64,000 nucleotides of DNA from Ettlia oleoabundans (GCA_019693395.1 JAAMXP010001201.1:1-64000); one strand, 5' to 3'. Shown: positions 44,653-56,979, counted from the first letter of the stretch. A program made the numbers and translations. The notes: generated from the sequence alone by a model not told the origin.

Positions 44653-47597
44653 ATGTCCTTCGCGCGGCGAGCTTTCGGCAACGCAGCGGCTGCAGGCCTG
44701 GCAGGGCAGCAGGTCGATGTCGCAATTGTGGGCGCCGGAATGGTTGGTGCCGCATTGGCTGCTGCCCTGGGTAAGCCTTGCCGCCGCTGCACCGTGTGGC
44801 ACGGCTTAGACCTCCGTCACAGCCTCTTGCATTTGCCCGCAACCTCTGTTCCCCCGGCGAAGCCAGGTGTTCCGAATGTATCACTTACTCTGTTGGGCTT
44901 GTACATTCCCCTGCAGATGCCAACCGTCTCACCAAGCATCTCCGCATTGCCCTGCTGGACCGCCAGCCGCCTGCATCGCTGCCTCAGCAGCTGCCACAGT
45001 GGGCCGACATCCGTGTGTCTACCCTGACGCCATCCAGCGTCTCACTCCTACGCAGCATAGGGGTGTGGAGCTCGCTTGCCCCAGCCGCTGCACCTTTCGT
45101 GGATATGCAGGTGGGCTGTATTATCGTTGGGAGGCCTGCGGGGCAGGCAACTCCGGTGGTTTGTGGGGTGGCACCGCACAAGCCTGGCAGTCCACCTGCC
45201 GAAACTCAATTTCTCTTGGCAAAGCCATCAGCCTGCCATCCAGCTGGAAGCAAACTGCCAGCCAACCGGGGGATTGGTTTGCCAGCTGCTGATCTGCAGG
45301 TCTGGGACACAGGCGGCAATGGGTTTGTGCGATATAATGCCGCTGCCATTGGAGCTGATGTCATGGGCTATGTGGTGAGCCACCATGCTCCTGATTTGAT
45401 ATATATTTTTGGGCTAGGAGGATTGAGTTCAGCAGTGGTTTTGGAAATGCGATAGTCTAATGTATACAAACTTCTGTATATCACAGTGCAGCACCTGTAA
45501 TCAAGCCTTTACTCTGTCTCATTGCTGCCCCCTGCAGGTGGAAAACAGGTTGATAATGGCAGCACTACACGAGCGGCTACGCGCCAAGCAGTCAACAGCG
45601 CAGTTGATGATGCCCTCCAGCATAGCTGCCGCTCAGCTACCGCCATACAGCCCGGTGCCGCACGTGGGTGCAGGCTGTTGTGCCTGCTTTGTGGTCACAC
45701 TTGAGCAGCCTGCGTGTTTTTTCTTGTAGATATTGCGCGCAGTATGCAGCTATTTGCCTCTGGCTGCCCTGCTCCTGTCCACCCGGCACCGTGTCAGTCG
45801 TGAGATATTGAGTTCTGGCGCTGATTTACCACCAGCTGCATGCCAGCACATCATGCACTGCATATGCATGCCTGCAGCTGGAGGGTGGTCCGCTAGTGCG
45901 GCTGGATCTGAAAGGAGGCGGCACCTTGCACACGCGGCTGCTGGTGGGCGCGGATGGGCGCGGCAGCCGAGTACGGGAGTGGGCACAGGTGCATGCCAGC
46001 TGGTTTTGTACTCTTCCCACGGTTGTTACAATGTTACCATCGTAGCTGTTCAACCCTGGCAGGGAAGCAGGCATCGGCCGCGTGGCCTTGGTTTTGCAGT
46101 CAGTCAAGCTTCTACGCTGTGTGTTGCGCTGCTTCTGCTCGATGCATTCCCCCACTGTTTGCCCTGCAGATTAGATGCACAGGCCTGGACTACCAGCAAA
46201 GAGGGGTGGTGGCAACAGTGTCTACCGCCTTCCCCAACCAGACCGCCCACCAGCGCTTCCTGCCCACAGGGCCAATCGCCCTGCTGCCTGTTCGTGGCGG
46301 CTGCAGCAGCGTGGTGTGGTCATGCCCTCCTGAGGTTCGTTCCGGCACATCCAAGCTTTGCTGACGCTGCTCTGTCCGGACACGGCCCTAACTGCCTGCC
46401 TGCCAATTGCTGGCCTGCCTTCTCGTTTAGTTACTGTATGTGCAGTTAAGCCCCAACCACCCTGACCCAACCTTCTGCTCGGCTGCCGCCTTCTTAGCAG
46501 ATGGCTGCTCAACTAGAGACGCTGCCACGGGAGCAGCTGGTTTCTGCCATAAATGATGCCCTCACATCTGGCCCATATTACCCACCCAAACCACCGCTGG
46601 GCGAGCTTCTTGGCGGCATCCAGGCGCCTGCTGCCAGCACAAAGTTTGTGAACCCTCCAGCAGTGACTGACGTAGTGGGGGATGCGCCCAAGTCCTTCCC
46701 GCTAACGCTGCAACATGCAGGCGAGCACAGCAAGGTTTCCTTGTGATGGTGTGAAAGGCATGTTGGTGATGGGGCGCCTGAGCTTGCTGCAGCTTGCTGT
46801 AGCGCCACGAGCCTGCCTGCTCTGTTACATGGACGTTCAGCTGGTTGAGGCTGGCTGGCGGAAGGTGGTGAACGCTCGAAATGGCAAACATGGCAGCTCT
46901 TGAATCCAGATTACTGCTTCCAGATTGCTCTTCGCTGATCCCACCTTGTCACATCTGCCCTGTGCAGGGCGCTATGTGCGGCCAAGGGTCGCCCTGATTG
47001 GCGATGCTGCCCACAGCATCCATCCGCTGGCAGGGCAGGGTGTGAACCTTGGCTTTGCGGATGTCAGCACCCTGGCGGCCGCCATTGCCGATGCAGGTTG
47101 GGCACTGTGCTCTTTGCTATCTTGCAATGCCACAATCATTACTGTTACAATAATACTGCCATTGGGTGAAGCAAGCTTGCTTGGCGCAGGTGGCTACCCG
47201 TGCGTGTTTGCCTCCTGTGCTGCAGTTGAGACGGGGCAGGACATTGGCAGCGCCGCGATGCTTGAGCAGCAGTATGAAGTTCCCCGGCGCCGTGCCAACT
47301 CCTCCCTGATTGCAGCGATAGATGGTCTCAAGTCCATCTTTTCTCCCCAGGCAAGCTAGCATACTGTCTCCGTATACGTTGGCAAGCCAACCGCAATTGT
47401 CGATACAGTATGTCGTGGCTCCTGTTTCCTGCTGCTGCCATCGCCTCCGCCCAACTGCTGGTATCCTTGACACCGGTGCCGCACTGCGCTTGCAGGCCGG
47501 CCCTGTTGCTGGGCTGAGGAGCCTGGGCTTGGATCTAGTCAATCAAACGCCGCTGTTGAAGCAGACCATCATGCGGATTGCAATGCATGGCCTGTAG
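44653..47597 (+). CDS. COQ6: Ubiquinone biosynthesis flavin monooxygenase COQ6
   Basis: Mitochondrial FAD-dependent hydroxylase acting on the ring of coenzyme Q precursors. Ten exons: 44653-44770, 44917-45110, 45300-45374, 45538-45654, 45878-45988, 46170-46334, 46501-46720, 46968-47096, 47226-47350 and 47496-47597; 451 residues, near the family norm. The FAD-binding motif is [18 protein letters not shown]; the second, [12 protein letters not shown]; the third, [20 protein letters not shown] followed by GVNLGFAD. The short Arg/Ala leader before residue 20 suits mitochondrial import. Introns 46721-46967 and 47351-47495 have GC donors (CAG|GCGAGC and CAG|GCAAGC). In both, the phase works only with GC; the first restores the family junction [19 protein letters not shown]. 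UbiH/VisC paralogues are less likely given MQVWDTGG and the full motif set. Confidence 0.92.
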
Positions 47598-48184
47598 GCT
47601 GGTACACATGCATGTGCCGCATTCACAGCAAGGTGTAGGTAGATGTCAGACTCAGCAGTCGTTGGCATGCAGTTCTTGGACTACTTCAAAGCTGTTTATA
47701 TAGCACGGCACGCAATGCGGACAGCGTCTTGCCACGAACCCTAAGGCCTTCCACCCTTGCCTCCCTGCCTTCACCTGGAGCTCTACATGTTGTGTGGTTA
47801 CAGTACTGTCATTACAGTACTGTCATAGCGTAACGAAAGGTTGCTGTAGTTGCCTAACAGGGCGAGCACTGGATGCCCAAGTCACACCTTGTAATTCTGC
47901 ACTACCTAAAGAGGCATCTGTTGTAAGAGTTCTTAACTACCTAAAGCCTAAGAACATCTAGTGCCTAAGGAACCCACAGTTGCAGGCAGCCAGCACTGGG
48001 CCACCCAACGTGGTCCCCATGTAAAAGGCAGCTGCAGAGGGCACAAGCTACTGCTGCTTGCAAATGCTGCAGAACCTGCCCGGACATTTGCAGCCTGGCT
48101 GCCATAACAGCATTTGCTGCCACCTGCTGCTTGCACCTCGTGCTTGTGCTGCACAAGTTCCCCTTGACCGCCAGTCAATGCTTG
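47598..48184. other. Convergent 3' flanks, COQ6 / UBC9
   Basis: 587 bp without a supported gene. TGTAA at 47890-47894 (plus strand) could serve COQ6; two TTACA copies at 47798 and 47812 (TGTAA on the minus strand) could serve UBC9. These minus-strand copies lie inside the tandem repeat listed separately. Confidence 0.4.
47798..47825. repeat. Perfect 14-bp tandem repeat with palindromic core
   Basis: TTACAGTACTGTCA occurs twice back to back (47798-47811 and 47812-47825). Each copy holds the 10-bp palindrome ACAGTACTGT. It lies in the shared 3' gap of COQ6 and UBC9. Confidence 0.9.
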
Positions 48185-49468
48185 TTAGATGGGTGGCGGG
48201 TACTTGGCTGCCTCCACCTTGACCCGCTTCTTGTATTCCTCTCGCCGCTGCTGGAACATCACAAAAGCATCTGCAGGCAAAGCAGTGAAGAGATGAGTGT
48301 GACAAAAAACAAAGCAGGCGCGATATGCAAATGTCATTGCTTCAATATTACATGCATGTAAGACATACACGGCACAGTGCACAGGCATGCAACAAACACT
48401 TGACCCCGCGTCAGGTGCTCCTGGCCACGTCGCAGGGCCATCACCAGCGGACGCACCTGCTTGCGCTGGCGACAAGGGGTTGGGGTTGTCTAGAAGCTCC
48501 TACAGGTGAGCAGACAGGTACCACCGGCGGAGATTGAATGCGCTCGCGAGAACATGATGCATGTCAGCAGCATGCTTATTGAGCTTCAAGGCAGCCCCCA
48601 AGCTCATCCAACCAAGTACACCAGCAGCCCATGCCATCCCCGAGGCCCCTGTCCTTACCTGAATCCCTAGCAAAATCTGCTTCACTGTGATTGATGGCCG
48701 CCAACCTTCATCCTCATTCAAGATAGAGAGGCAGACGGTGCCGCTGGGATAGATGTTGGGGTGGAAGAAGTGCTGCGGCAGCTTGCACTGCATCGAGGTG
48801 CACAATTGCAGGACAGCAGGTAATTACATCAGGCAGCATATAGCACTGGGAGAAGCCGTATGCTGCGCTGGCTGCCTTACCACTCCTGTGCAAAGCACCC
48901 GCTGGCTTGCGGTGGCTGCGTTGCAATTCCACGCGCGAAGACACACGCGCAGCACGCCAGTGACTCCAACTACAGCCTACTGCTGGAGCACTCCACGGAA
49001 CACATAGGCAAAGGCAGGTGCTGATGGGCCGGTACCTTTGGCGGCTTTGCAGGATAGTCTTCTGTGAACTCCATAGTGAGGGGGTAAAAGCCGCCCTCCC
49101 AAAGCGTGCCCTCCTTGCCGGGAATGTAGCACTTCCACCGCATCAGGTTGGTCTCACTGCATTAACAGCAGATGCAGAAGGGTATTCCGCTCAACAGCAG
49201 ATGCCAAAGCAGGTGAAGAGGAGTGGCTGCCAATCTGGGTGCACTGCCGGCAAACAAGGACAGCGGCGGCGGCGGAAGCGGCGGCCCACCCTGTCTCCTC
49301 GTTAACTTCCGGTCGTGCATGAAAGCCAAATGGCTTGTCCTGCGATATGGAGTAAGCAGTTTCCTTGAGCTCGCTGTTTTATGCACCGCTCAAAATGTTT
49401 GCCAGCCCACACACCTTTCGCCAGGCCTTCCGCTCTTCGGCAAGCCTGCTGCGCGCCACTCCCGCCAT
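48185..49468 (-). CDS. UBC9: SUMO-conjugating enzyme UBC9
   Basis: E2 enzyme that receives SUMO from the E1 and passes it to target lysines, mostly in the nucleus. Six exons: 49468-49415, 49339-49290, 49156-49036, 48787-48659, 48499-48457 and 48270-48185; 160 residues, the standard UBC9 length. Landmarks: [12 protein letters not shown] at the N-terminus, [11 protein letters not shown], the core [25 protein letters not shown], the HPN box [20 protein letters not shown] with the catalytic Cys, [15 protein letters not shown], and [16 protein letters not shown]. The basic N-terminal helix and the insertion before the catalytic block separate UBC9 from ubiquitin E2s. The start is the ATG at 49468; further in-frame Met upstream would add an unrelated extension. 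Confidence 0.96.
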
Positions 49469-49782
49469 CCCTGATCCGAGCTGCCCCTGGCCGCAAGCTA
49501 TAGATACTGTGAGCAGGGTCTTACAACCGAGTTGCTCGGCTCTCGCGCGACCGGCAAGTGCTGCCTGGCACACTGAAACACGTGGTACCCAGCCGTGCAC
49601 AAAATCAGCGACTGGGAGGCGCCTGGAACACAAGGTGATGCAGGGGTTGGGCCATCAGCGCACACAGCAGGCGGCGACGGGCGCAGCAGGCGGGAGCCAG
49701 GCGCAGCAAGTGCCAGCCGGCCCAATGGCACCACTCCAGGGTTTCATGCTTGCTGGTTGTGTCTGTATGGCCTGCAATAGAC
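49469..49782. promoter_or_regulatory. Divergent promoter region, UBC9 / hydrolase A
   Basis: 314 bp between two start codons pointing apart. No motif is recognised. Confidence 0.35.
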
Positions 49783-51905
49783 ATGCTTGATGGTATGCAG
49801 GCTGGGCCAGGGCGCCGCCCCACCACCAGCCGGATACGTCCGCTCCTGGCTGCAGCTGCCGTGACGCTGTTCTGCGGCTACCTGCTGCGTGGATCGCGTT
49901 CAAGCAGTGCAGCCGACTCTCACACGGGCGATAAAGACCGCAAAGGGCTGGCAGAAGCAAGAAGCCCTTGGCCCAAAGTCAGGGTGAGCGTGCAAGCCGC
50001 TCCTGTTTGCGTAGATTTGGATCAAGGCGCAGTGCTTATTCGGCAACATGCCGCGAGCCCCAGCGCTCAGTTCCCGCCAACTGCCGCCGCTCCCGCCCAG
50101 TCAAGAGTTGCCTGTGCGTCGCTTGTTGCATCCAAGTATTTCATCCTGCCTCCTTCCCTTCAACAGACCATCCATGACCTTGAGACCCTGTGGGAGCTTC
50201 CGGGCTCCACACCCAAGGGTGTCCTGTTTATGGCGCATGGTTGCAATCACCAGGGCAGCGACTTCTGGCCACCCTCTAAACGGTGCAAGCACTGCCTGGG
50301 CCTGCCAGAGGAGATGGGCGTGCGAGCAGCAGGTCTGAAGCGTGGACACGCCGTCATTGCAGTGACATCTTACAACCGCGACAGCAGGTGCTGGCAAAAC
50401 TCGCATCCGAAGCGGTCAGAGGACTTGAAGGTGGGTTTGGCAGTGTGATTTTGTGCCCAGATTCAAATGCAGAGCCAACCCTGGCTGTTAGGGCCAAGTG
50501 GTGAGTGGTTACCTCACCTGCCCGGTTTACATTTGCTGTCAAGCAGTTGTTAGTGACCATGCGAGGGTTGTTGCACGCCTGACATGGCGCTCCAACACCC
50601 TGCCACTTTGCCCCGCCGGCATGCAGCGCCTGCCAAGCATTTTGCGGGAGGTGATGGTAGAGGAGGGGCTAAGCGACCTGCCGCTGTTTGCCCTTGGTGC
50701 ATCCAGCGGAGGCAGCCAGGTGTTGCGCTTGGCAGCCATCATGCCAGAGGTCAAGGTGGGTGCACTAGCTGCTTGCACTATTTGCATGGCGGTTGGCAGG
50801 CTTATGCATATTGTAGTACTATTGTTTCATATGTAAATCTGTGTTGCAATCTGCTTAACATCTCCCGAGGCACTAGATGTGGGGGTTGGATGTATGGCTG
50901 GTTGCACGGACTCTGTTTCAAGCCCTCCCAACGCAACCATGTGTCTACCCGCCGTTTCACTGCTCTCACCGCTACTGCAGGGTGTGGTCTCGCAAATCAC
51001 GCCTGTCAACCCTTCAGTGTTTGAAAAGGAGGAAGACGATGACCGTCCTTACCCGCCAACACTCTTCGTGCACATGGCAGCGCGTGATCCAGAGAAGGCG
51101 GAGACGGTAGCAGAGGCACTCAAAATCCTGAAGTGAGTAGGTGCTCCCTTACTGAGCCCAGCCTGGCCTCACAAGCTTTGTTGCAGTGCCTTAGCAGCGC
51201 ATAGGCAGCAACGGGGTCTCCTTGAACCATTCATTGTCACTTGAAAATGCTTGACACCATGGTATTTTGTTGGTTTTGATTCATGAAACTGGACTGACCC
51301 CATGGATGCCACCACGCCGTGCTGCTTGCCATGCTGCTGTCACAGGAAAGCAGGCACCCCAGCTGCCGAGATTCGTGTTGCACCGCAGCCGGTGACGGTC
51401 CAGGTGCTTCAACGCTCGTCTCAGATCAGCAGCAAGCAGGCCAAGGCCATAGTGGCGGCGTTGAAGGAAGGAGGCGCACTGGACGAGGTGTGTCAGGAAA
51501 GGTGGCTGGATTGGTGGGCAGTGATCTTTGCTGGATTGCGCCAAAGGAGTTTCTCTGTTTGTTGTGCAACTCTGCACTTGCGCTGCATCCAGTCAAATCT
51601 AGCTTCACCCTTCGACTCATGCACACAGCCTTCGTGCCTGCATGGTCATGCGCCTGTTGGTTTGCCCTCTACCTGTACCTGTGCAGGACGGGTTCCTGCA
51701 GCAGGATCCCCGCTCATCCAAGTCGCCCTGGCGCCAGCTAGTGCAGCCAGTAGCGGGTAATCTCACTCTGGAATCAGATGTTAGCCAGATCGCGGAGCTG
51801 CTTAACGTGTGCTGGGCGCGGCACGAGTTGACAAGCGACAGCGTGGAAGCGTCGCTGGCATGGCTGGAGGCGGGCGGCAAGCGCAGCATAGACAAGCTGC
51901 TGTAG
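49783..51905 (+). CDS. Alpha/beta-hydrolase A with N-terminal membrane anchor (tandem copy 1)
   Basis: Six exons: 49783-49983, 50167-50430, 50627-50755, 50981-51132, 51346-51487 and 51687-51905; 368 residues. A hydrophobic segment near residues 19-40 (LLAAAAVTLFCGYLL) suggests a signal anchor. The fold markers are GVLFMAHGCNHQGSDFWPP (oxyanion strand), a Cys pair in RCKHCLGLPEE, AVIAVTSYNR, and the nucleophile elbow LGASSGG, which fits G-x-S-x-G. The acid and His of the triad are not certain; FVHMAARDPEK is a candidate for the acid loop. Similar uncharacterised plant proteins share the HGC...DFW and CxxCxGLPEE motifs (from memory). The substrate is unknown. Its neighbour downstream is a close paralogue. 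Confidence 0.8.
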
Positions 51906-52193
51906 TGTCCCGTGAATGCTTGCTCTCAAAATGTGCCAATCATGTGATAAGGATTACTGTGACCTTGAGATGCCGTTGTGCGCATCAGGAAGCTGCGAGT
52001 GTAGAGTGGAGCAGGTGTAGCAGCAGCAGCGGTTGACAGGTGGCGCCAGGAAAAAGCCAGGAGTTGGCCTCCGACAGGCATCCGTCACCTTTCTTGCAAG
52101 CCCTCTGCTTACTTGATTTGTGTCAACTCGCCCGCAAACCTCCGCAACCCGCGACTTGACAACGACCTGGTGGACGGTCTGTTGGGGCCCGCG

Positions 52194-54277
52194 ATGGGTG
52201 CACACGCAACACTCATCTTGTCAATTATACTCAATGCGGCGTCGCAGCTACACGGCCGACCTCTGGGCGCAGCAGCGGCGGATGAGGCGCCGGCAGCAAA
52301 AGCGCCGGCTTCAGACGCAGCAGCAGCACCGTTGCTCATGCCTTTGCCGCAGTTACTTCACAGCGACGGCATCGCAAGCGCATGGCCAAAGCAGAGAGTA
52401 AGCAGCGTGGTTGTAGATTCATTCACCGCCAGGCCAATGAAAGGGCTCTTTCTTGTTCATGCCGATGATGCTGCTTACCGTGGGCCTGGTGGCTGCCCCT
52501 CTGTCCAGCTATTGAGCCCTTAACGTCAATGCCCGCCCTTTGTAGGTAATCGTTGACCTTGAGACGCTCTGGCAACTACCGGATGCTCCCACAGGCGTGC
52601 TGTTTGTCGCGCATGGGTGCAACCACCAGGCCGGGGACTTCTGGCCGCCATCAGTTCGCTGCCAGCAATGCCTAGGGCTGCCAGAAGAGCTTGCAGTACG
52701 AGCAACAGCCCTGCGCCGCGGTTATGCTGTCATAGCTGTATCTTCCTACAATCGCACTTCAAAATGCTGGGCAAACACACACTGGAGCCAGTCAGCTGAC
52801 CTGCAGGTGGGTGGGTTGGTGGAGTGTGAGGGGAGTTGGAAGGCCAGCAGGCACTGCCGGGTGCTTCGTCCTGGCCAACAGTGCTGTGGCTGTCCCTCTT
52901 CCCAGTGCATGATGTCAGCGTCTGCTACAACATCTGCATTGTTGTATGCGAAATGTGCTCTGCCCCCGCAGCGGCTGCCTGATGTGCTTAGAGAGGTGGT
53001 GAAAGAGGAGGGTCTTGAACGCCTGCCGCTCTTCCTGTTCGGTGCCTCCAGTGGCGGCGGCATTGTCCTACGACTGGCAAGCATCATGCCGGAAGTGCAG
53101 GTGCGCTGCAGCAGTAGCAGATACTTTGTATAGTATGGTTGCTGTATGATGCCAACCTGCAGAGCAGAACATCCTAGCATTGTCCTTTTGAAGCAACACT
53201 GCTTATGGACATTAGTATTGGACTACATCTACAGTGGTTGCATCCGTGGGCGTCCTGCCAAATGCAACATGCAGGGGATCATTGCCCAGGTTGTGCCAGC
53301 CCGGCCAGACCTTCTTAAAACAGACAACAAATCTCGGTACCCGCCGGTGCTGTTTGCCCACATGGCGTACCGAGAGCCAGCATGGGCGGTGCAAATCTCA
53401 GAGGCGCTAGAATTTTGCAGGTGTGGCATCATCAACCCATCGGCTCAGAGGCGACTGCCGAAACAGCACAGCAAGGATGAAATTGAGCCCTCAGTTCTTG
53501 CCATTGTTGTATAACTTTGGGCACATTCACATGAGCTTTGGGGCCCTAACTGGCAGTATTGGTTTACCATGAGTACGGTGGTCATAGGTAGTGCGGGAAT
53601 CAAGCTCAGGTTTTGGTTTTGTATACCGCACTGCTGCTGCTTGCAGGGCTGCGGGCATCCCTGCCACAGAAATCCAGATAGACCCGCGGCCCATCACCCC
53701 GCAGTTCTTGCAACGAGCACCTCAGTTTGGCAGTGAAATGGCAGAGGCCATTGTAGCAGCTCTTGATGGCGCTGGCCTGCTTGACGAGGTGGGTGGATGG
53801 GAGGGTTTGGGACGCATTGGTGGAGTAGGCAGGTATCAGAGGGAGTGTGTGGGTTAAAGTTTGGGCAGTAGGGTGTTAGTTCTGAGAACTCCATGAGCCT
53901 GCTGCCACCCTGCTTGCGTTTGTTGTTTGCAACATATGCAACCTTCAAAAGCTGGCCTCGTCTGCCATATCCACATTTGGAATGTTGCAGAGAGGGCTGT
54001 GTCCTACGTTATACTTCAGCTCTGTTTTGTTACAATGATGCAGGATGGATATCTGCTGGAGAACCCAACCGCCACCAGGTGGTTCTGGCATGAACTGCTG
54101 GAGCCTATTCTGAATGGGCAGAGCTTGGAGCAAGATATCAGCGCCGTAACTGAGCTTCTCAATGTTGGTTGGGCACAGCACGAGCTGACAAGCGACAGCG
54201 TGGGCGTTTCACTGGCCTGGTTGGAAGCAGAGGGGCAGACGAGCGTGGAGGAGTTGCAGCAGCAGAGTCAGCTGTGA
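52194..54277 (+). CDS. Alpha/beta-hydrolase B with N-terminal membrane anchor (tandem copy 2)
   Basis: Six exons: 52194-52397, 52546-52806, 52972-53100, 53275-53420, 53647-53788 and 54044-54277; 371 residues. It parallels copy A exon by exon: GVLFVAHGCNHQAGDFWPP, RCQQCLGLPEELAVRA, AVIAVSSYNRTSKCWANTH, the elbow FGASSGGG, and a shared C-terminal block ELLNV-W-HELTSDSV--SLAWLEA. Five introns fall at the same places with phases 0, 0, 0, 2 and 0 in both genes. The N-terminal exon is unrelated in sequence but again opens with a hydrophobic stretch (TLILSIILNAA) and then Ala-rich linker. The gap of 288 bp from copy A and the same strand mark a tandem duplication. An earlier in-frame start is possible. 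Confidence 0.8.
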
Positions 54278-54692
54278 GACTGTGCACGAATGTGGCAATG
54301 TAGTACAGGTCTTCAGTCTTTCGCATTTGACATCACCGCTTCATCAACACCACCAACCTGCATTGTGCTGAGAAACTCTTATTTGATTGCTACATGAACT
54401 TGGTTTGCTTTGCGCATTTGAACAGCTCGAATAATGTATTTTGCATGCACATATGTCCTAGCATGGCATTCGCCTTCACGACTTGTTATTGGCCCAGTCA
54501 AAGCCTGGGGCCCCGAACTGACCCGTGCCAAGGGGCGCCACTAACGTCTCTAATAATATTCACAAACGCTCAAAGCCAGACATAGCAAGCAAATGGCTGC
54601 AAGGTATTGGACGCAGATGAGGAAGAAGGAATTGATTGTAATGGCAAACAAAGTAAAGAGCAAGGAGTAGAATTCATTGTAACATGTAAGAT
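54278..54692. other. Convergent 3' flanks, hydrolase B / EamA transporter
   Basis: 415 bp with no gene. TGTAA pentamers lie at about 54639, 54679 and 54685 on the plus strand, rather far (over 360 nt) from the hydrolase stop. Confidence 0.35.
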
Positions 54693-56676
54693 CTACGCCG
54701 CCCCCTCAGCTGGCAGTGGTTGCAACTTTCTGGGTGCTGTCGCAAGCTGCACTGCCGACAGTGGCGTCTCACGACTGCTTTGTATCAAGCGGGGGCTGCC
54801 GCTGCTGACGGCTGAATACTGCGGCAGCAGGGCATGCTCCGTCTTGAAGCTTGTCTTTGCTTTGAACCTGCCACTGTAGTCTAGACCACCCTCCTCCTCT
54901 CCTCTAGCGTCCCGCCCCCACAGCCGCTGCCACCAACGCGGACGCTGCTGGTCCGGTATCAGCACAGGCTGACCTTGGGGAGGCTGCTCGCTGGCACCAG
55001 CCTCTTTTGCAGGGCTGTCGTGCGAAGCTGCTGCGGGCGCTGCTGGCTGCCGAGCCATCTTGTCTAGGTTGACAGCAATCACTCCCAATGCGATCAAGCC
55101 GGTCCCCGTCACACCCAACAGAGTCAGAGGCTCGCCAAAGAAGATGCCTCCAATGGTCCACGCAAATATCACCTGCACATTTGGGTGAGGTACCGGGAGA
55201 CTCAAGCACGGGTGAATTGCCGGGAGACAAAAAACACATCATAAGCAGGCAGCATGATAGCGCGGATGAGACAACTGTAGCCGAGGCGATAACTTCCTGC
55301 AGCTGAGCTGAAAAGAGCCAGCAGCCTTGCATTGATAAGACCTGCCCCAGCCCCTCCGCCCCAGTGCCACAACTGCTTCACAATTTGATTGCAAGTACTG
55401 TGGGCTATGAAAATACCTGTGTGAAGTTCACTGCGCTGGCCTTGGCAGCCAGCTCAATCTGGAAGGCCCTAGTGACAAGCAGGTTGGCCGTGAAAGAGCA
55501 ACAGGCCAGCACCAACAGCAACACGGCTTGCACCATTGTGGGCAGTACTGCTGGCTTAGGATACCCCACAGCCAGCGGCACCACGCTGCCCAGGAAGGAA
55601 AACGTGTGGAAGTACATGGCGACTGTGAGTGGGTGTTCGCGCCTGCAGACGCAGCGGCGGCAGGCAGCGAAAGAAACCTAGATGCGTCATTGCACAACGG
55701 AGGAAGGGTTGATCATGGACTGCAAATGCGTGCACGAACCTGACAGGGGGTCCACTCCGCGACTTACACCTTAGCATGGCAGCAGGCTAACGTCACCCCC
55801 ACTTACTTGCCGATCTGACGTATGCAGATGTAGGCGCCAGCTGCTAGCAATGAGCCTACAAGTCCGAAGGTCATGCCCAGCATCCTAGTGTTGTTCCATT
55901 TCTTCACTCCAGAGCTCCACGGCTGTGCCACCAACACGACGCCTGCCAGGCTGGCGCCGCAGCCGCCGGCTGTGTACCAGCCAAACCTCTCGCCCAACAG
56001 CGGCCAGCCCAGAAGGGCGGTCATGGCTGGGGAGAGGAAGAAGATCACGGTCTGCATGCAGGTTGCAAAAGATCAAGCCAAGCAAGATTGTAGGACACAG
56101 AAGCAGTTACAATGTACAGCTGGCTTAGCTCCAATGCATGCTGCTGATGCCGATGATGAGCGCGGCTATGATTATGCCGTGCTTCTTTCAAGTTCAACTG
56201 CAAGCGCAGCGGCGGCCGCGCACCGAGTCAGAGAGCGGCAGGTGCACGATGGATTCGTACGAGCAAACCATTGCTGTGGCTCCTATGATGCCGCGTGCCA
56301 GCTTGAGCTCCATGGGGGCTGTGGAGCCAAACACGGGCACGCCCTGGGATTTGCACGTAAGAGTTGTGATGAGCGCCGACAACATTGCACGGCAAACCAC
56401 GATTTGAAACACTGGAACGTCCTCCTGGATGAGCTTCACAATTGTGGAAGCCAGACTGAAAGCCAGCGCTGCGAAAAGCACGCAGGCCACGCCGTTGTTC
56501 CAGAATGCCAAGGCGGCGCGGCGCCAGGGCGGGATGGCGTGGCTGTCGCCCCCATCTGCGCTGCCGCCGCCGCCATCGTCTTCGGTGCCTCCCTGCTGTG
56601 GAACGACTATTCTTGCTGCGGCGACGAGTGGTGCATTCTCTTCGGCGCTGCCTCGCTCCTCCCGCCAGACGCTCAT
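54693..56676 (-). CDS. EamA/DMT-superfamily transporter (SLC35G-like)
   Basis: Ten-helix drug/metabolite transporter made of two EamA repeats. Four exons: 56676-56224, 56051-55807, 55642-55417 and 55172-54693, with phases 0, 2 and 0 matching; 467 residues. A soluble acidic N-terminus of about 60 residues precedes helix 1 (NNGVACVLFAALAFSLASTI). Repeat 1 includes RAMLSALITTL, ARGIIGATAMVCSYESIVHLPLSD and STVIFFLSPAMTALLGWPLLGE; repeat 2 includes REHPLTVAMYFHTFSFLG and VIFAWTIGGIFFGEPLTL. The C-terminal about 110 residues are hydrophilic and basic, unlike the family core. The substrate is unknown. The start ATG at 56676 is preferred; an open frame continues upstream to 56946. Confidence 0.82.
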
Positions 56677-56979
56677 CTTGGTAAGAGGTAGCAGGGCTCT
56701 ATGATACGATGCAGGCAATGGAAACGGCAACGAGAGAGAGAGTCGCCTGTCGACGGGTGCCGTCCCATGAGCTGGGACTTTGACGGCATGCCAGCTGGCA
56801 ATGTCGCCCACTGCCGCTCTCGTGCTTACAGCCAATGGGCCCCCAACTCCCATAGGGATCACTGTGGCTGAAGGCAAACCAATTACAAGAGACGAGAAGC
56901 TTCTGATCCATGGTTGAAGCAGTGTCAACAACAGGTAGGTGACCATTGAACACTGTGCATAACAAATTTGTGTGCACGG
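56677..56979. other. Gap between two minus-strand membrane-protein genes
   Basis: 303 bp between the start of the EamA transporter and the stop of the next gene upstream. It should hold the transporter promoter. In-frame open sequence might extend the transporter N-terminus. Confidence 0.35.
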
